Origin: Euglena gracilis
Taxonomy: Eukaryota; Euglenida; Euglenophyceae; Euglenales
Reading direction: 5' to 3'
NCBI GenBank assembly: GCA_039621445.1
Contig: CP154955.1
Coordinates: forward strand, 25,332,354-25,396,353
Length of the DNA: 64,000 bases
A model generated the notes under the pieces. That model ran no database searches. It had not been told where the DNA came from and saw only the letters and a list, made by a program, of their open reading frames with translations. Positions 1 to 9,081 of the stretch are shown one piece after another. The first letter of the stretch is position 1. Each line of letters begins with the position of its first letter. A program made the position numbers and the translations under genes.

Positions 1-2931
1 GTTGCGCTTTCGCGCTGCGGGATTTGGACAATGGCAAGATATATGACCATTTTTGTTACACAAAAAGCACAATTTGTCCAAAAAATTTTCTGAAGAGCGC
101 GAATTGCGCAATTTGGATTCCGCTATAGCGGTATGTGATAAGCGTGACACTTTTTTCACAGAACTGACTTGGATAGCAGGTATTCCTGTAGTGGTGTGGC
201 TCGTATAAGCCGACTCAATTTGTCCCAGAAGCTGTGATAGCTTCAGTTGTTTGGAAACATAGTTCCATCGCTCATCGAGCGTCAAAATATGTCCTGCGAG
301 TTCCTCTCGGTGAATTTCTTTTATGAGTTTGGGTATAAAGTGCAGTAATACTGCGTCAAATTGCTCTTTCATTTGGGTTTCGCCTAACTCGTCTACTTCG
401 GCTGCCAATGCGAGCCATTTTGAGTACCATAGGTCTATCGACCTCCATTTTCGGTCATGGGGGGCATATTGCCGCCATTTTCTCTCCAGAGTTATTCTGG
501 AAACCAAACTTGAACATGAAGAAGCATATTGCTCTACCAAATCCTGAAAAGAAATGCGCCCGCGTATGACCAATTGTCTGGCGCGTTCCTTTTCGTCCTT
601 GGGTAAACAGTCTATGAATTCCATTTTGATTACTTCTGGGTTTCCGTCTTGGGTTGGACCCTTCAAGTCCCAGAAGTATTCCCAGTCACGGAAAAATTGT
701 TTCCATGTGGTGGGGTCACCGTCCCATTGGGGCTTCACCTTATTCGCGATTGCGATGGTGTTTGTGTAATCTTTCTGAGTAACCCGTGGCCCTTCGGTGG
801 TATTCATGGTGGGTGGGCCCGGGCGCGGTATCGCACCATGTGTGGATACACCGGTGGCTGCACCAAGTGTGTTGTTGTGGAAATCATGCGAATGCGCATG
901 GAACATACCACAAAGTGTAGCATAGGTACCATGTACATTTGGGGTGTCGCGAATGCGCGAATGGTGATGCGAATGCGCATGGGGGGGTGACGTGTCACAT
1001 GGTTGTACTGTTGGGGATTCCAAGCGTATTTGCGAGGAATGACCAGTAACTGGTGTGGGATTGCGGCCCATACCGCTAATTAGTTCGGACTGCCGAATCT
1101 CTTGACTTAAGAGGTGGGTTGGTCTGGTTCTTGATGGAGAACCTGACTCATCATCTGAAAACTTGTCCATTGGGACTGGTAACGCCACGGGGGGAACTTC
1201 CACATGAGCGGAAATGTGGTTTGGTGGCCATGTGCCAGTAGGCTCTACAATGGTTGCGCGAATAGCACTTTTTGAGGTGAAAGATGTGGCAAGTGTGCCA
1301 ACCGTACCCGAATGCGGGATTTGTTGTACATAACACAATTTGGTTGCCAATTCACGCACACGTTGCTCCAATTTGTCAACAACTTGCAAATTGTCGTTTA
1401 TCCGACTCACATCATCCTGTAAACGTCTAATTCGCTTACGGTATGAGGATACCTCATCCAACTGCGTAATTTTGTTGGAAATCGACAGGAAATCTTGCGA
1501 AAGTACACCAAAAACAGTGTCCAATTCTTGAACTCGTAACGCTAAAGTGCATATCGCACTGGAAATGGCCTCCAATTGTGGAGATGGTTGGTACGAATGC
1601 GGACTTTTGACTATTTCAGCCTTTGGCTGTTCCATCAAGACCGAAACTTGCGCGGATAGCGCGATAAGTTCATTTTGTATTTTTGTGACATCCTGTTTCA
1701 CCGTTTTCTGGGTATTAATGAAACTGTCACAAAATCCTTGCATGATTTGGTGATTATCGTCACGCATTTTGGCGCAAAAATGCTCCAAGTGTAGGGATGT
1801 GAGTGTGGGTATGGGTGTGGTCGACGGCAATGCGTCTGGGGTTGGTGATTGCACCTGAAGCAATTTTGTGCTTAATTCTTCCATGCACATCTGCAAATCC
1901 GCTATCGCGGTTTGAATTACGGTTACATCCGTAATTTTGCCATTTGTTTCCGCACAGCGGGCATGAAACTTAGCCAAAGCGGCTTCAATTTCTACCATGT
2001 CACTTTGCCGCTGTTGTTGCAAATCCTCAAACCTACTCGCAATATTTGCGATTTGGGTGTGAAAACTTGCAACTTCAGCAGGAACTTCACCAGAATGACA
2101 AGATTTCTGCTCCAATCGAGAAAGTCTCTCCTCCAATTGTTGCACATAAGTGCGGGAGGCAAAACTTTCATGTGCTTGGGCAGAAACTTGGGCAAAAGAC
2201 GCGGAATCACCGCTCAATTGGAGAATGCGCTGTTGCGCTTCCTGGAAATGAGTTGCAAGGGTGGAAAACTGCTGCAGTGTGATAAATTGTCCGATAGGAC
2301 TTGGACATGGGAGCACATGGGGGGGCGGGAAAAAAATTGGTATTTCTAACCCAACCTCAACAAAAAGTGGATGTGGCGCAACCGCCTCAGAATCAAATGT
2401 GCCTATCGGCATTGGTGCGATATCTCGCTGGGGGGTAAAACTGTCAGCCAATCGGCTTTCCACCAAAAGTGGTTGAGCCTGTTGGGCTATGGGCAGCTCG
2501 ATAGAGCTGGACACCGATAGGTGTGGCACCCATTGGGTGAGGGGTTGCTCGATAGAGCTGTGGGGGGACTGCTCGATAGAGCTGGATAGCGGGGTGGGTG
2601 GGTGCTCAATAGAGCTGTTAATTTGGGTGGGGGGATGCTCAATGGAGCTGGGGATTTGGGTGGGGGGATGCTCAATGGAGCTGGGGATTTGGGTGGGGGG
2701 ATGCTCAATAGAGCTGGGGATTTGGGTGGGGGGATGCTCAATAGAGCTGGGGATTTGTGTGGGGGGATGCTCAATAGAGCTGAGGACTTGTGTGGGGGGA
2801 TGCTCAATAGAGCTGGGTGTATACCTTGATTGGACCGTATACTCCTCTTGTGACAATTCATGTGAAGTGCTTCTCAAAGAACCAATCAATTCTTGGTAAT
2901 CAATGAGGGTGTTGGTGCTTGAGCTCTGCAT
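1..2931 (-). CDS. E1 gag-like polyprotein, partial (runs off window start)
   Basis: The frame is open without a stop from an ATG at 2931 down to base 1 (977 codons), so the stop lies outside the window. I read all triplets in this frame and found no TAA, TAG or TGA. The N-terminus (MQSSS...ELIGSLR) matches the start of the E2 gag (MQSTT...ELLIGSLR). A proline-rich segment of 11-residue repeats follows, then a long Gln/Leu-rich coiled-coil region. A conserved capsid-like block lies at about 740-270 (KVKPQWDGDP, SLVSRI, EKWRQYAP-like, RSIDLWYSKW). A CCHC zinc knuckle, C-X2-C-X4-H-X4-C, lies at 69-28. It should package element RNA into cytoplasmic particles. Upstream lie a primer-binding site and an LTR on the same strand. 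The unbroken frame suggests a recent insertion. Confidence 0.85.
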   Translation of the reverse strand, partial: MQSSSTNTLIDYQELIGSLRSTSHELSQEEYTVQSRYTPSSIEHPPTQVLSSIEHPPTQIPSSIEHPPTQIPSSIEHPPTQIPSSIEHPPTQIPSSIEHPPTQINSSIEHPPTPLSSSIEQSPHSSIEQPLTQWVPHLSVSSSIELPIAQQAQPLLVESRLADSFTPQRDIAPMPIGTFDSEAVAPHPLFVEVGLEIPIFFPPPHVLPCPSPIGQFITLQQFSTLATHFQEAQQRILQLSGDSASFAQVSAQAHESFASRTYVQQLEERLSRLEQKSCHSGEVPAEVASFHTQIANIASRFEDLQQQRQSDMVEIEAALAKFHARCAETNGKITDVTVIQTAIADLQMCMEELSTKLLQVQSPTPDALPSTTPIPTLTSLHLEHFCAKMRDDNHQIMQGFCDSFINTQKTVKQDVTKIQNELIALSAQVSVLMEQPKAEIVKSPHSYQPSPQLEAISSAICTLALRVQELDTVFGVLSQDFLSISNKITQLDEVSSYRKRIRRLQDDVSRINDNLQVVDKLEQRVRELATKLCYVQQIPHSGTVGTLATSFTSKSAIRATIVEPTGTWPPNHISAHVEVPPVALPVPMDKFSDDESGSPSRTRPTHLLSQEIRQSELISGMGRNPTPVTGHSSQIRLESPTVQPCDTSPPHAHSHHHSRIRDTPNVHGTYATLCGMFHAHSHDFHNNTLGAATGVSTHGAIPRPGPPTMNTTEGPRVTQKDYTNTIAIANKVKPQWDGDPTTWKQFFRDWEYFWDLKGPTQDGNPEVIKMEFIDCLPKDEKERARQLVIRGRISFQDLVEQYASSCSSLVSRITLERKWRQYAPHDRKWRSIDLWYSKWLALAAEVDELGETQMKEQFDAVLLHFIPKLIKEIHREELAGHILTLDERWNYVSKQLKLSQLLGQIESAYTSHTTTGIPAIQVSSVKKVSRLSHTAIAESKLRNSRSSENFLDKLCFLCNKNGHISCHCPNPAARKRN
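2595..2817 (-). repeat. 33-bp in-frame tandem repeat in E1 gag
   Basis: About seven copies of a 33-bp unit encode an 11-residue repeat (SSIEHPPTQIP and variants), read on the minus strand. Copies differ by few bases, and the upstream ones are degenerate and shorter. E2 gag lacks this array, so it is a lineage-specific expansion. Confidence 0.85.
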
Positions 2932-3237
2932 ATTTCTATTTGCAGAAAAAACACAAGCAAACCCAAAAAGGTAAGCAAAGGAACAAACTTAGAAGGATGT
3001 GGCAGCGTATACTGCCCAGAGCCTCCTGAAGCTTGTACCTGTGCTTGGAAGTTGGCTCCAAACAGCTCGTGGATGCTTTGTAGCCTATAGGCTCAGCACC
3101 ACTCACTGTTTGAAGTCACCTGTTAAGATGAGGGGGAGAAGGGGGGAGAAGGGGCGTAGGAAAGAAACCAAATCTGCTACCAAGTGTACTCCTTGGTAGT
3201 CTTTCTGTTTGTGAAGTATGTGTAGGTTCGTAACCTA
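2932..3237 (-). other. E1 untranslated leader between primer-binding site and gag
   Basis: This holds no coding frame of note. It contains a purine-rich stretch (3128-3172 on the plus strand) and a second copy of the LTR-end/primer-site sequence at 3174-3189. By position it would be the leader carrying packaging signals, but no such signal can be identified from sequence alone. Confidence 0.5.
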
Positions 3238-3248
3238 TTCTGCTACCA
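3238..3248 (-). other. E1 primer-binding site (initiator-Met tRNA type)
   Basis: On the minus strand, TGGTAGCAGA follows the LTR end directly. The known animal initiator-methionine tRNA ends in ...TCTGCTACCA, which pairs with these ten bases. The same site is in the same place in E2. Confidence 0.75.
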
Positions 3249-3658
3249 AGTGTACGTCCCCTGACTCTATTCCCACTGCCTGTCGGCCTACTTACACCCT
3301 CCCGTGGGAACAGAACCAGGAGAGTAACAAAAAAGAAAGTCTTTCACTTAACTGTTAGTTTTTATTGCCTTTGGGCTTATGCAGAGCACAAGGCAAACCA
3401 GAGGGTTTCTTTGGAAACTAGTTCCACAAGTGTTCTCCAATCGGAGTGTTGGAATTGAAATTGCCTTTGATCAGGCTTTTGATGAGAAGAATAAAATAAT
3501 ACCACCTGTGAAAGGGAAGGCAGATCCGAGATAGGATAGGCTATTCCTAATTCTGCAATTTGTATTGCAGAACATGGAATAGTACTATCTGGCATGACAT
3601 TGTACATTTCGCAGTCTGCTGCTATGCACAGTGCCATGTTCATGCTGCCTGGTACACA
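3249..3658 (-). mobile_element. E1 5' LTR
   Basis: On the minus strand this 410-bp LTR runs from TGTGTACCAGGCAGC to GGGACGTACACT, the same termini as the E2 LTRs, with the primer-binding site immediately after. It shares CTTGTGCTCTGCATAA with the E2 LTRs but is otherwise clearly diverged, so E1 and E2 are different subfamilies. AATAAAA lies soon after that shared block and may serve as the poly(A) signal. The outer edge abuts chromovirus integrase coding sequence; the matching 3' LTR and target duplication (expected CCTAC on the plus strand) would be before base 1. Confidence 0.85.
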
Positions 3659-4349
3659 CCTACACGATGTCCCAGGTGAAACGGGATTGTCACCGTACGA
3701 AATTGTGTTTGGCAGACACAGACCGTTGGCGGGATTGCCATACCAACCACAAAAGGAAGCGGAAGGGGCCACAACGTTCTTGGAAAGGATGAAAGAACAA
3801 GACCAGTGGGTGAGCCTGGTCCTGAACGAAAAACAGCGTGAACGGGCTGAAACGGTGAACAAAAACCGCAGAGAACCACCTGCCTTGGAAATCGGTTCCA
3901 AAGTGTGGTATCAACCCGAAAGACAACCTGGTGCCGACAAACTCGAACCGAAGTGGAAAGGACCTGCGGTGGTGTTGGAACGAGTAGGACAGCACTCCTA
4001 CGTGGTTGAACTTCGACCTGGAAACCGACAACCTGCCCACCGTTCACAACTCAAACCCCACGTGGAGGACCTCTACAACACAACCCCTGTCCCCCTCTAC
4101 TTTTGGTCGGGCAAGGCACAGGAGTTGGAGGTCGGACCTGACGAATGGGAGGTTGACAAAGTACTGAACCACCGCAGAAAAGACGGAAAACTTCAATTTT
4201 TGATTCAGTGGAAAAACTGGGACCCATCCGACACTCAGTGGGAACCCCTGAACCACTTCTTCCTCCGAACGAACAAAGATGTGGTCCAATATTGCAAGGA
4301 ACGGGACTTGGCTGTGGATGTGAGGGAGTTGCTTGATGGGATGGAGTGA
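3659..4349 (+). pseudogene. Ty3/gypsy chromovirus integrase C-terminus plus chromodomain (5' truncated by E1)
   Basis: This is the end of a chromovirus Pol polyprotein. It begins with HDVPGETGLSPYEIVFGR, the end of the integrase core, then a charged helical stretch. Next comes a GPY/F-like module (KLEPKWKGPAVVLERV...YVVEL) and a chromodomain at about 4146-4307 (WEVDKVLNHR, LIQWKNW, TQWEPL). In this family the chromodomain steers integration by binding modified histone H3. The frame runs cleanly to TGA at 4347. The 5' part is absent because E1 inserted at 3659; apparent upstream codons from 3594 belong to the E1 LTR. Upstream pol should resume before base 1 beyond E1. Confidence 0.88.
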
Positions 4350-5874
4350 CACGTGTCACATACCCCTGCGCTCTCTCGCACACACCGCCACGTCGCCACC
4401 CCCAACGACCTGGAAGCCAACCCCAGCTCTACCACCAACATTAACCTCTATCGACTTGAACCTGTACACCACTGACAAAACCTGCCTGACTCAAAACGAC
4501 AAAACGGGCCTGGGTAGCCCCCCTGGCCAGCCCACCTGAACCTGAACCGCTGGCCAGCTCAACTCGACCCAGCCCAACTGTCCCATACAAGACCCGATCC
4601 GACCCGATTTGACTGACCTCAAGTGCCTCTCTTCAACCAATCAAGCCATTCTTCATTTCTCCATCGTTGTTGTTGTGGGTTGGGACCCCCCCCGTGGAGA
4701 ACGAACCTTCACCCCTGAACTTGGCCAGCCTACCTGTAAAACAAAAAAACAACAAAACACAGCCCCCAACCCCAACCGTGGCAGCCAGCCAAAACTGGGC
4801 AAACGGTGGAAGGGGAACCTGACTTTGACCCAAAAACGCAGACCTGGCCGACCCCGGGCCACCGGCCTGGGGGGGGGGGGGGGCGAGGACCCTCCACAGC
4901 CCCTGACCTCGCACAAACCAGCCTACCCCCCAGAAAAACATCAAAAATACAAAAAAAACATTGTCCTTGACCCAGCCTGATTTTTAACCGAAACCCAGCC
5001 TTCACCTGATTTTGATTAAAATTCGTCCCCGACCAAAGCCTGACCGCTTGGCCTGGGGGGGGGGGGGGGCTGGAAGACCCCAGCTGGACCCACCCCCCAC
5101 CGAACAGACACCAAGCCTAGACACCGAATTGGCTAACCGAACAGAAAACGGCTGTCTAGGACCCTGACCGTGACAAAACAACTCACCTGACCTGGGAATA
5201 AGAATTTCCTGAAAATTTTAACCATGGCTGGCGCTTGGTTCAAAACGGCGCCTGCCCCCCCCCAACAACAAACAGCCCTAGGCGGGCTGGGGGGGGGGAC
5301 AACACACCAGACCCCGCACAGACCCAACTGTCAAAGGAGAACATTTGACTCAGCCCCCCGGCCATAAAACGAACCTCAACGGCACAGCCCCTTGAGGGGG
5401 GGGGGACCCTGAACCACAACGGTCCCCTCGCTCGCCCCCTCCTCACAACGAGTGCACTCCGCACCCCTTCCTGTTGGAGTCATGAAGAGTGGTAAACAAC
5501 TCCTTCGGGAAGGGGAGTGTGAGTCAGGGGTGCTGAGTGCCCAAAACAACTTAACCTAACTGCCCAGCCTGATGACTCTGCAGCTAGGATTAGGCAAAGC
5601 TTATTAGGATTTAGCATTGCTGACCCTATCTGTTTACACAGGGCTCTGTCTCTGTCAGTGTTTTTGTCTGTTTCAAGTTCAAGAATTGAATTATCTTGGT
5701 GGCAATTATCATTCTTACCCTGGACAGTACGTGGTGAATTACATTGGCGCTGGTTTTGGAATTGCTGAATTGCTTGAATTGTGCTGTTGGTCTTGTGGAT
5801 TTTTTATCAAAGGAAAGGTGTGAGCCACCAAAATCACCTGTTTTCACCAAAAAGACCCACCAAAAAAAAAGAAA
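4350..5874 (+). other. Noncoding: chromovirus 3' end and probable E3 leader
   Basis: No convincing coding sequence is present. The stop codon of the chromodomain ORF overlaps a 14-bp palindrome (GTGACACGTGTCAC, 4346-4359). The stretch is C/A-rich with several G or C homopolymers (4869-4882, 5056-5069, 5290-5298, 5396-5404). It presumably holds the chromovirus 3' UTR and LTR and the leader of E3, but I could not place LTR boundaries. A TGGTGGCAATTATC at 5698-5711 is only a weak primer-site candidate. Confidence 0.45.
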
Positions 5875-6102
5875 ATGCAATTTTTGAAACAGGCCGCGAG
5901 GGGAATTGAAAACACCCTGGGCAGGGTTAAAGATCCTACGCAACGGGGTGCCGGCCCCGAGGGATTGGAAACTCCAGGGCGGACACCACGGTTACAACAT
6001 GGTCGCAGAGGTAGACTGCCCATTTTTGATTCCCCTCCAACATGCGGCTACGAACAAGAAACTGAAAAACGACCAGAAACTGCAAAAACTGACGCTGACA
6101 TG

Positions 6103-6340
6103 CCTGCTGCCTCAACTGCCATCGCTAGGATGGTGGAGCCGGCGGATGGCTGCCCAGCTCTGAACCAAACTCTGGATGTGCCAGCTGCCTTAACCGCCAT
6201 CGCTAGGGTGGTGGAGCAGGCGGATGGCTTCCCAGCCCTGAACCAAACACTGGAAATGCCAGCTGCCTTAACCGCCATCGCTAGGGTGGTGGAGCCGGCA
6301 GATGGCTTTGCCGCCATGTACCAGTCACTGGACATCAACA
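6103..6340 (+). repeat. 78-bp in-frame triple repeat in E3 gag
   Basis: Three consecutive 26-residue units of the form PAALTAIARVVEPADGFPAL followed by NQTLEM. The second and third copies are nearly identical at the DNA level, the first is slightly diverged. Confidence 0.85.
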
Positions 6341-8446
6341 AGTGGACTGAACCGGAACAAAACGGCACAGACATTACAGTGCCACGGACATGCAATGACA
6401 GCCCACGTGTCATTGCCATGGTGCACATGGACCAGGACGACACCGAACAGACTGGTCCATCACCAGATTACACAGAACTGGACGAAAACAACGAACCGTA
6501 CTTCGACGAACAGGTGTTTGCACCACAAAACTGGTACCAACAGCCAGAAACGGACACTCAGAACGACCAAAACTGGCAAACTGCAACAGCACAGCAACCA
6601 GGAACCCAGAGTTTTGCACTGGTGGCGGTACGACAGAGCCCGGAACAACCAGACCGCCTCCAGGGTGAAACTGAAACTTCGTACCTGGAATCTTCGTACA
6701 GCTCGTACGAGATTCCACAGCCGGAACCACAGAACCAGAACACTGACTGGGACTGGTGGTCGAACTTTGCGTACGAAACTGGACAGCTGACCCAGGAATT
6801 TCAGCAGTTCAGACGCAAAACCGAACAGACGCACCAGCAAACGGCAGAAACACTGCAGCAGCTACAGCAAACAACGACGGAATGGGTCAGCGAACTGCAT
6901 GCCACAGTGAACCGACAGGGTGAAGCACTCATGACAGAAATAAACGGCAGACACGAAGAACTGACAACAGTGCTGGCAACAACACAGGCAAACATGGAAC
7001 AGGTGACCGTCAACCAGAACAGGCTGTACCAGGAACATTTTAACGGAATGTCACAGCAGATCACAGAAATCAGGGAAATGTCTGGCTCACTGGGTGAAAA
7101 ACTCAGGGAATTTCACAGTTTTCTGCAGATGGCAGGTGGGAACGCACAGAACCAGGGTGAACATCTGGTTGGTTTACTGCACCGACAGCGAGAAAACGAA
7201 AAAACAACTGCAGAACTGCAACAGAGATTGGCTGTGGCAGAAGAACGGGTCGCAGGAATCACAGGCGGAGTCCAAACGGTGAACAGCAAAGTGGACGAAA
7301 CTGTGGCAACAGTGTCCAGAAAAGTTGAAAACCTCAGAGGCGAAATCAGCAGTGTGGTGGAAAGAATTCAGAAGGACATGGGCAGTGAAATCGGAAACCT
7401 GGCGGGACGGGTTCAGCAGTAGGAAACAAAAACGACAACAACCATTCAAAACTGTGATTACCTGCACAAAAAACTGGTCGAACTGCAGAAAATCCCAGAT
7501 CAGCAGCAGCAGATTACACAGCTGAACGAGGAAATCGGCAGACTGAAACGACAGGTGGAAACTCTAACCTCCAACGAAGAAAAAACACAAACAACGCACT
7601 GAACGCCTTAACCTGGAGGTCGGCAACCTGGGTCACAGGGTGGACGAAACAGCCCAAACGACTCAAAAACTGCTGGGTGAACTACAAAAAGGGACCATTA
7701 AAACAGGAACACATGACACATCGGAACATGCCAAATGGCTGGAAATGACATCTGCCATTGGCTCAATGACAACCAGGGTCGGTCAACTGGAAGCAAAACT
7801 GGCTGGTGTCACAGCAAAAACTGCAGAACGGGAAACACATGACAACGGCATTTGGCAGCATTTACATTCTCTGACCACGGAACTGCAAACACAGCAGAAA
7901 CGGTGGACAGAACAGCTGGTGACCCTGGACAGAAAACTCAGTACAGTGACAAAAATGACTCAAAACCTGACCGAAAAACTGGAAAGGCAAAACACCCAGC
8001 AAATTACAACCCCCAGCCCTAGCCTGGCTGAAATACCCAAACTTTTTGAAAATTTAAGCATTTCCTCTCGCCCAGCCTGCACAGGGGCCTTCGGGCCGGA
8101 GTCAGGGGCCAGCCCCCTGGCCGGTGGGCTTCCCAAGAGGACCCAGGCTGGACAGCCAGGGGCAGCCACAACGGCCCAACGGACTGAACAACCCCCCCAG
8201 GGGGCAGACAGGGCCGCGGGCCAACGGGGATTGGGGACCCCACAACCCCAGAACCAGCCCCCGGCAGCCCTGAGGGGCCAACCCACAGGACAACACGGGA
8301 CGGGGACCCCAGAACCCCACACCTGGCAGACGGGGAGGGGGACCCCACAACCCCTGGCCCAGCCACGGCCAGCCCTGTGGCGCCAGCCCGCAGCAAACCA
8401 AGGGACGGGGACCCCAGAACCCCAGGCCTGTCAAACGGGGACGGGG

Positions 8447-8451
8447 ACCCC
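8447..8451 (+). other. E2 target-site duplication, left copy (ACCCC)
   Basis: ACCCC directly precedes the left LTR and is repeated directly after the right LTR. Joining the flanks across one copy restores the E3 reading frame. Confidence 0.9.
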
Positions 8452-8892
8452 TGTGTACCAGGCAGCCATGATGCCATGGCGTTGTGTGCTACAAAGGGCG
8501 AATGCCTGTTAACTGGCCTTTGGCCAGCTGCACACAGTGCTATGTGATTCTGCACTAACTGGTGATGACGTCCCAGTTAGGAATTCCTTTGCAGAATAAG
8601 AAACACTTGGTTCCTACTTAGCTTAAGGTCTTATTGGGTTGGTTTTGTAAGTAGGTTTTCCTTTGAGGGGCGAAGACCCCAATCTTTACAATTATTTTTG
8701 TTCTCTTTATCAAGACCCGAAGAGGTCAACAAGAACAACAGAAAAGGGACTCGGGTCCCAAAACAAAATCTCCTCTCCCTTCGCCTTGTGCTCTGCATAA
8801 AGGGGTCAAAGGGTTTATAAATTTTATTTTGTTACTCCCGCGCCTTTTCTGGGAAAAAGGGAAAGCGAAAGAGAAAGGGCGGGACGTACACT
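8452..8892 (+). repeat. E2 5' LTR
   Basis: A 441-bp LTR, TGTGTACC to GTACACT, with short imperfect terminal inverted repeats. It contains CTTGTGCTCTGCATAA shared with E1 and a TTTATAAATT at 8813-8822 that could be a TATA element. Several small hairpins are present, for example GGGGCGAAGACCCC and GGGACTCGGGTCCC. Confidence 0.92.
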
Positions 8893-8903
8893 TGGTAGCA
8901 GAT
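8893..8903 (+). other. E2 primer-binding site
   Basis: TGGTAGCAGAT begins on the first base after the LTR. Ten bases are complementary to the 3' end of animal-type initiator-Met tRNA. The leader continues to the gag ATG at 9082 without other recognisable features. Confidence 0.75.
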
Positions 8904-9081
8904 TAGGTAAACGGTCTTACGACCCCCCCCACAAATTTTCAGCTGAGCGCCAGCTCGTACGCACAGGCGAGGAGTCCCAGGTGGCACAAGCAGCTACGGC
9001 CGCACAAAAAGCCCCTGATCTCCCCACCTTTGCTTACATTTTTTGGTTTTTGTGTTAATTTTCACAATTTTTTCCCAAAAT

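Larger units (their letters stand above)
5875..8451 (+). pseudogene. E3 gag-like ORF, 5' portion (nonsense, frameshift, then split by E2)
   Basis: The frame starts at ATG 5875. Three 26-residue repeats (6103-6340) are followed by an acidic, Gln-rich region and a long coiled coil (about 6780-8010). A TAG at 7420 interrupts the frame, yet coiled-coil coding continues in the same frame to TGA at 7600. It then resumes at 7601 in the next frame (ERLNLEVGNLGHRVDE...) up to a Pro/Gly/Thr-rich tail. E2 is inserted after 8451. The protein continues in phase at 19996. It is most likely the gag of an LTR retrotransposon, perhaps related to the adjacent chromovirus. At least one nonsense and one frameshift change make it non-functional unless they are sequence errors. 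Confidence 0.75.

Noticed and set aside
2489-2899. Plus-strand frame with repeated GGCSIELGIW-like units
   Set aside because: It is the antisense shadow of the repeat in the E1 gag, which continues open on the minus strand through the whole region.
3377-3901. Minus-strand 174-codon frame across the E1 LTR
   Set aside because: It reads through the LTR into the chromovirus antisense and has no domain; the LTR structure explains it.
5698-5711. TGGTGGCAATTATC as an E3 primer-binding site
   Set aside because: No LTR end could be placed before it and the tRNA match is not convincing.
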